Shown here in pieces: positions 63,295-64,000 of a stretch of DNA of 64,000 bases. The translations under genes and the position numbers were made by a program. Location of the stretch: contig NZ_JAJTWT010000005.1 of assembly GCF_021353235.1 (NCBI RefSeq), positions 372,001-436,000 on the forward strand, written 5' to 3'. Under the pieces are notes generated by a model that saw only the letters and a list, made by a program, of their open reading frames with translations, searched no databases and was not told the DNA's origin. How positions within the stretch are numbered: the first letter of the stretch is position 1; each line of letters begins with the position of its first letter. Origin of the DNA: Pelomonas caseinilytica. GTDB lineage: Bacteria; Pseudomonadota; Gammaproteobacteria; Burkholderiales; Burkholderiaceae_C.

Positions 63295-63888
63295 TCAGGC
63301 GGCAGCGGCCAAGGCCGCGGCTGACGCGCTGGCACCATAGGGCGCCGGCCGGGCGCGCCCCCACCGGTCGTCCAGCAGATCGCGGTCCGCCCGTTGGAAC
63401 GCCTGCGCGATGAATTCGGCCGCCGCTGCATCGTCGGCAAACGGGGGCTGGTTTCCTATGACGCGCTGCATGCGGTTCTGCAACTGCTGCGTTGCGGCGT
63501 CGGTCCAGCGGATGGCCTGCCGCATGCGCGGGCCGAAGGCGCTGCACTCGGCGAGTTCAGCCACGGTCGAACGACAGACCTTGGGACGGAAGCCTTCCAT
63601 GGCCGCAACCAGGCTGTCGTTGCCCGCGAGCGCCTTGATCCTCTCGACGCCTCGGTCATGGATGTCTGTGGCGATCCGCTGCGCCGTTGCAGCGCCTTCG
63701 TCACGCCACGCGCCAAGCACCTCGAACCGGCCGTCGGTGAAGAGGCCGAGCGCCCAGTGCCATTCGGCGGTGCCGGCCGTCCCTTCGTTTCGCATCGGAA
63801 TGCGCAGCCTGTCGAAGCGGACGACCAGGTAGCGGCAGCAGAGCGCGCAACTGAACCAGTGGGTGGATTTCCAGAAGAAGTAGGACAT
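63295..63888 (-). CDS. Mutator-type (IS256-like) transposase domain protein
   Basis: 197 aa from the ATG at 63888 (MSYFFWKSTH). A segment recalls the DDE mutator transposase: WHWALGLFTDGRFEVLGAWR, DIHDRGVERIKALAGNDSLV, and a C-terminal helical tail (MQRVIGNQPPFADDAAAAEF). It is far shorter than intact IS256 transposases (~390 aa), with no terminal inverted repeats noticed. It lacks an obvious complete DDE set, so it may be a domesticated or degenerate copy. It lies 5 bp upstream of fecI on the same strand, suggesting an operon role. The right edge of the window, 63,889-64,000, shows nothing else. Confidence 0.6.
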   Translation of the reverse strand: MSYFFWKSTHWFSCALCCRYLVVRFDRLRIPMRNEGTAGTAEWHWALGLFTDGRFEVLGAWRDEGAATAQRIATDIHDRGVERIKALAGNDSLVAAMEGFRPKVCRSTVAELAECSAFGPRMRQAIRWTDAATQQLQNRMQRVIGNQPPFADDAAAAEFIAQAFQRADRDLLDDRWGRARPAPYGASASAAALAAAA

Positions 63889-64000
63889 CGAGTAGCTCCC
63901 AGCAGCCTTGCTTCTCAAGGCGGTCGATGGACGGCGGGCCCGTTGAACGTCGGTGATGGCGGACGCGTTCAACGATCACCCAAAGCCTGTTTGCTGTCAA

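Noticed and set aside
43290-64000. A right attachment site (copy of the tRNA-Lys 3' end)
   Set aside because: No repeat of the GGTTCGAATCCTACAGGGCC-type segment was found to the right of the integrase inside the window.
43290-64000. CRISPR array or phage structural genes on the island
   Set aside because: No regularly spaced direct repeats and no capsid, terminase, portal or tail proteins were seen.

Overview
The window is high-GC chromosomal DNA from a motile Gram-negative bacterium, most likely a betaproteobacterium of the order Burkholderiales (Rubrivivax/Leptothrix/Roseateles-like). This rests on gene content (DUF1841, DUF3460, a K/A-tailed RsfS, an FMN-riboswitch RibH2, flgA divergent from flgBCDE) and on family resemblance read by eye; no database search was run.

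Layout. 1-3.8 kb: flagellar cluster, with flgB-C-D-E leftward (flgE cut by the window start), flgA rightward, then flgM-flgN behind a sigma-28-like promoter and ahead of a terminator. 3.8-5.8 kb: DUF1841 gene and a HipBA-type module with two TGTCC-N8-GGAC operators. 5.8-15 kb: KefC/KefF-like potassium efflux pair, MaoC-fold dehydratase, DUF808 membrane protein, scpA, DUF3460, SulP transporter, metG and a small basic protein. 15-17.5 kb: minCDE, preceded by a 600-bp gene-free stretch with several DnaA-box-like 9-mers. 17.5-31.9 kb: acyltransferase, ferredoxin, FMN riboswitch plus lumazine synthase, YgjP-like metallopeptidase, dusC, Crp/Fnr regulator, S9 peptidase, small hypotheticals, periplasmic binding protein, glnS, membrane protein, chemoreceptor and a HerA-like ATPase (YjgR). 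32-43 kb: a compact rightward housekeeping run, yebC-purD-acyltransferase-hemF-nadD-rsfS-rlmH-maf-rng, then tolB-pal-cpoB-tcdA. Many of its start and stop codons overlap.

43.0-43.4 kb: two tRNA-Lys genes (TTT and CTT) and a strong terminator. A tyrosine integrase begins just downstream, and the DNA becomes an accessory region: integrase, a second HipBA pair, a visibly AT-richer STAS/GHKL-ATPase-like gene, and a leftward four-gene operon. That operon reads as a Druantia-like anti-phage system: a DUF4338 (DruA-like) protein, a 955-aa unknown, a 358-aa unknown, and an 1882-aa DEAH helicase with a DUF1998-type C-terminus (DruE-like). Reference type I Druantia has three genes between druA and druE; here there are two, one of them very large. 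Mobilisation genes follow (relaxase and accessory protein, 59.8-61.5 kb). The window ends with a mutator-transposase-like gene coupled to a FecI-type sigma factor and FecR.

The most interesting part is 46.8-58.9 kb: the divergent Druantia-like operon and the convergent GHKL-ATPase gene on a tRNA-Lys-linked mobilisable island. The right attachment site was not seen and may lie beyond the window.
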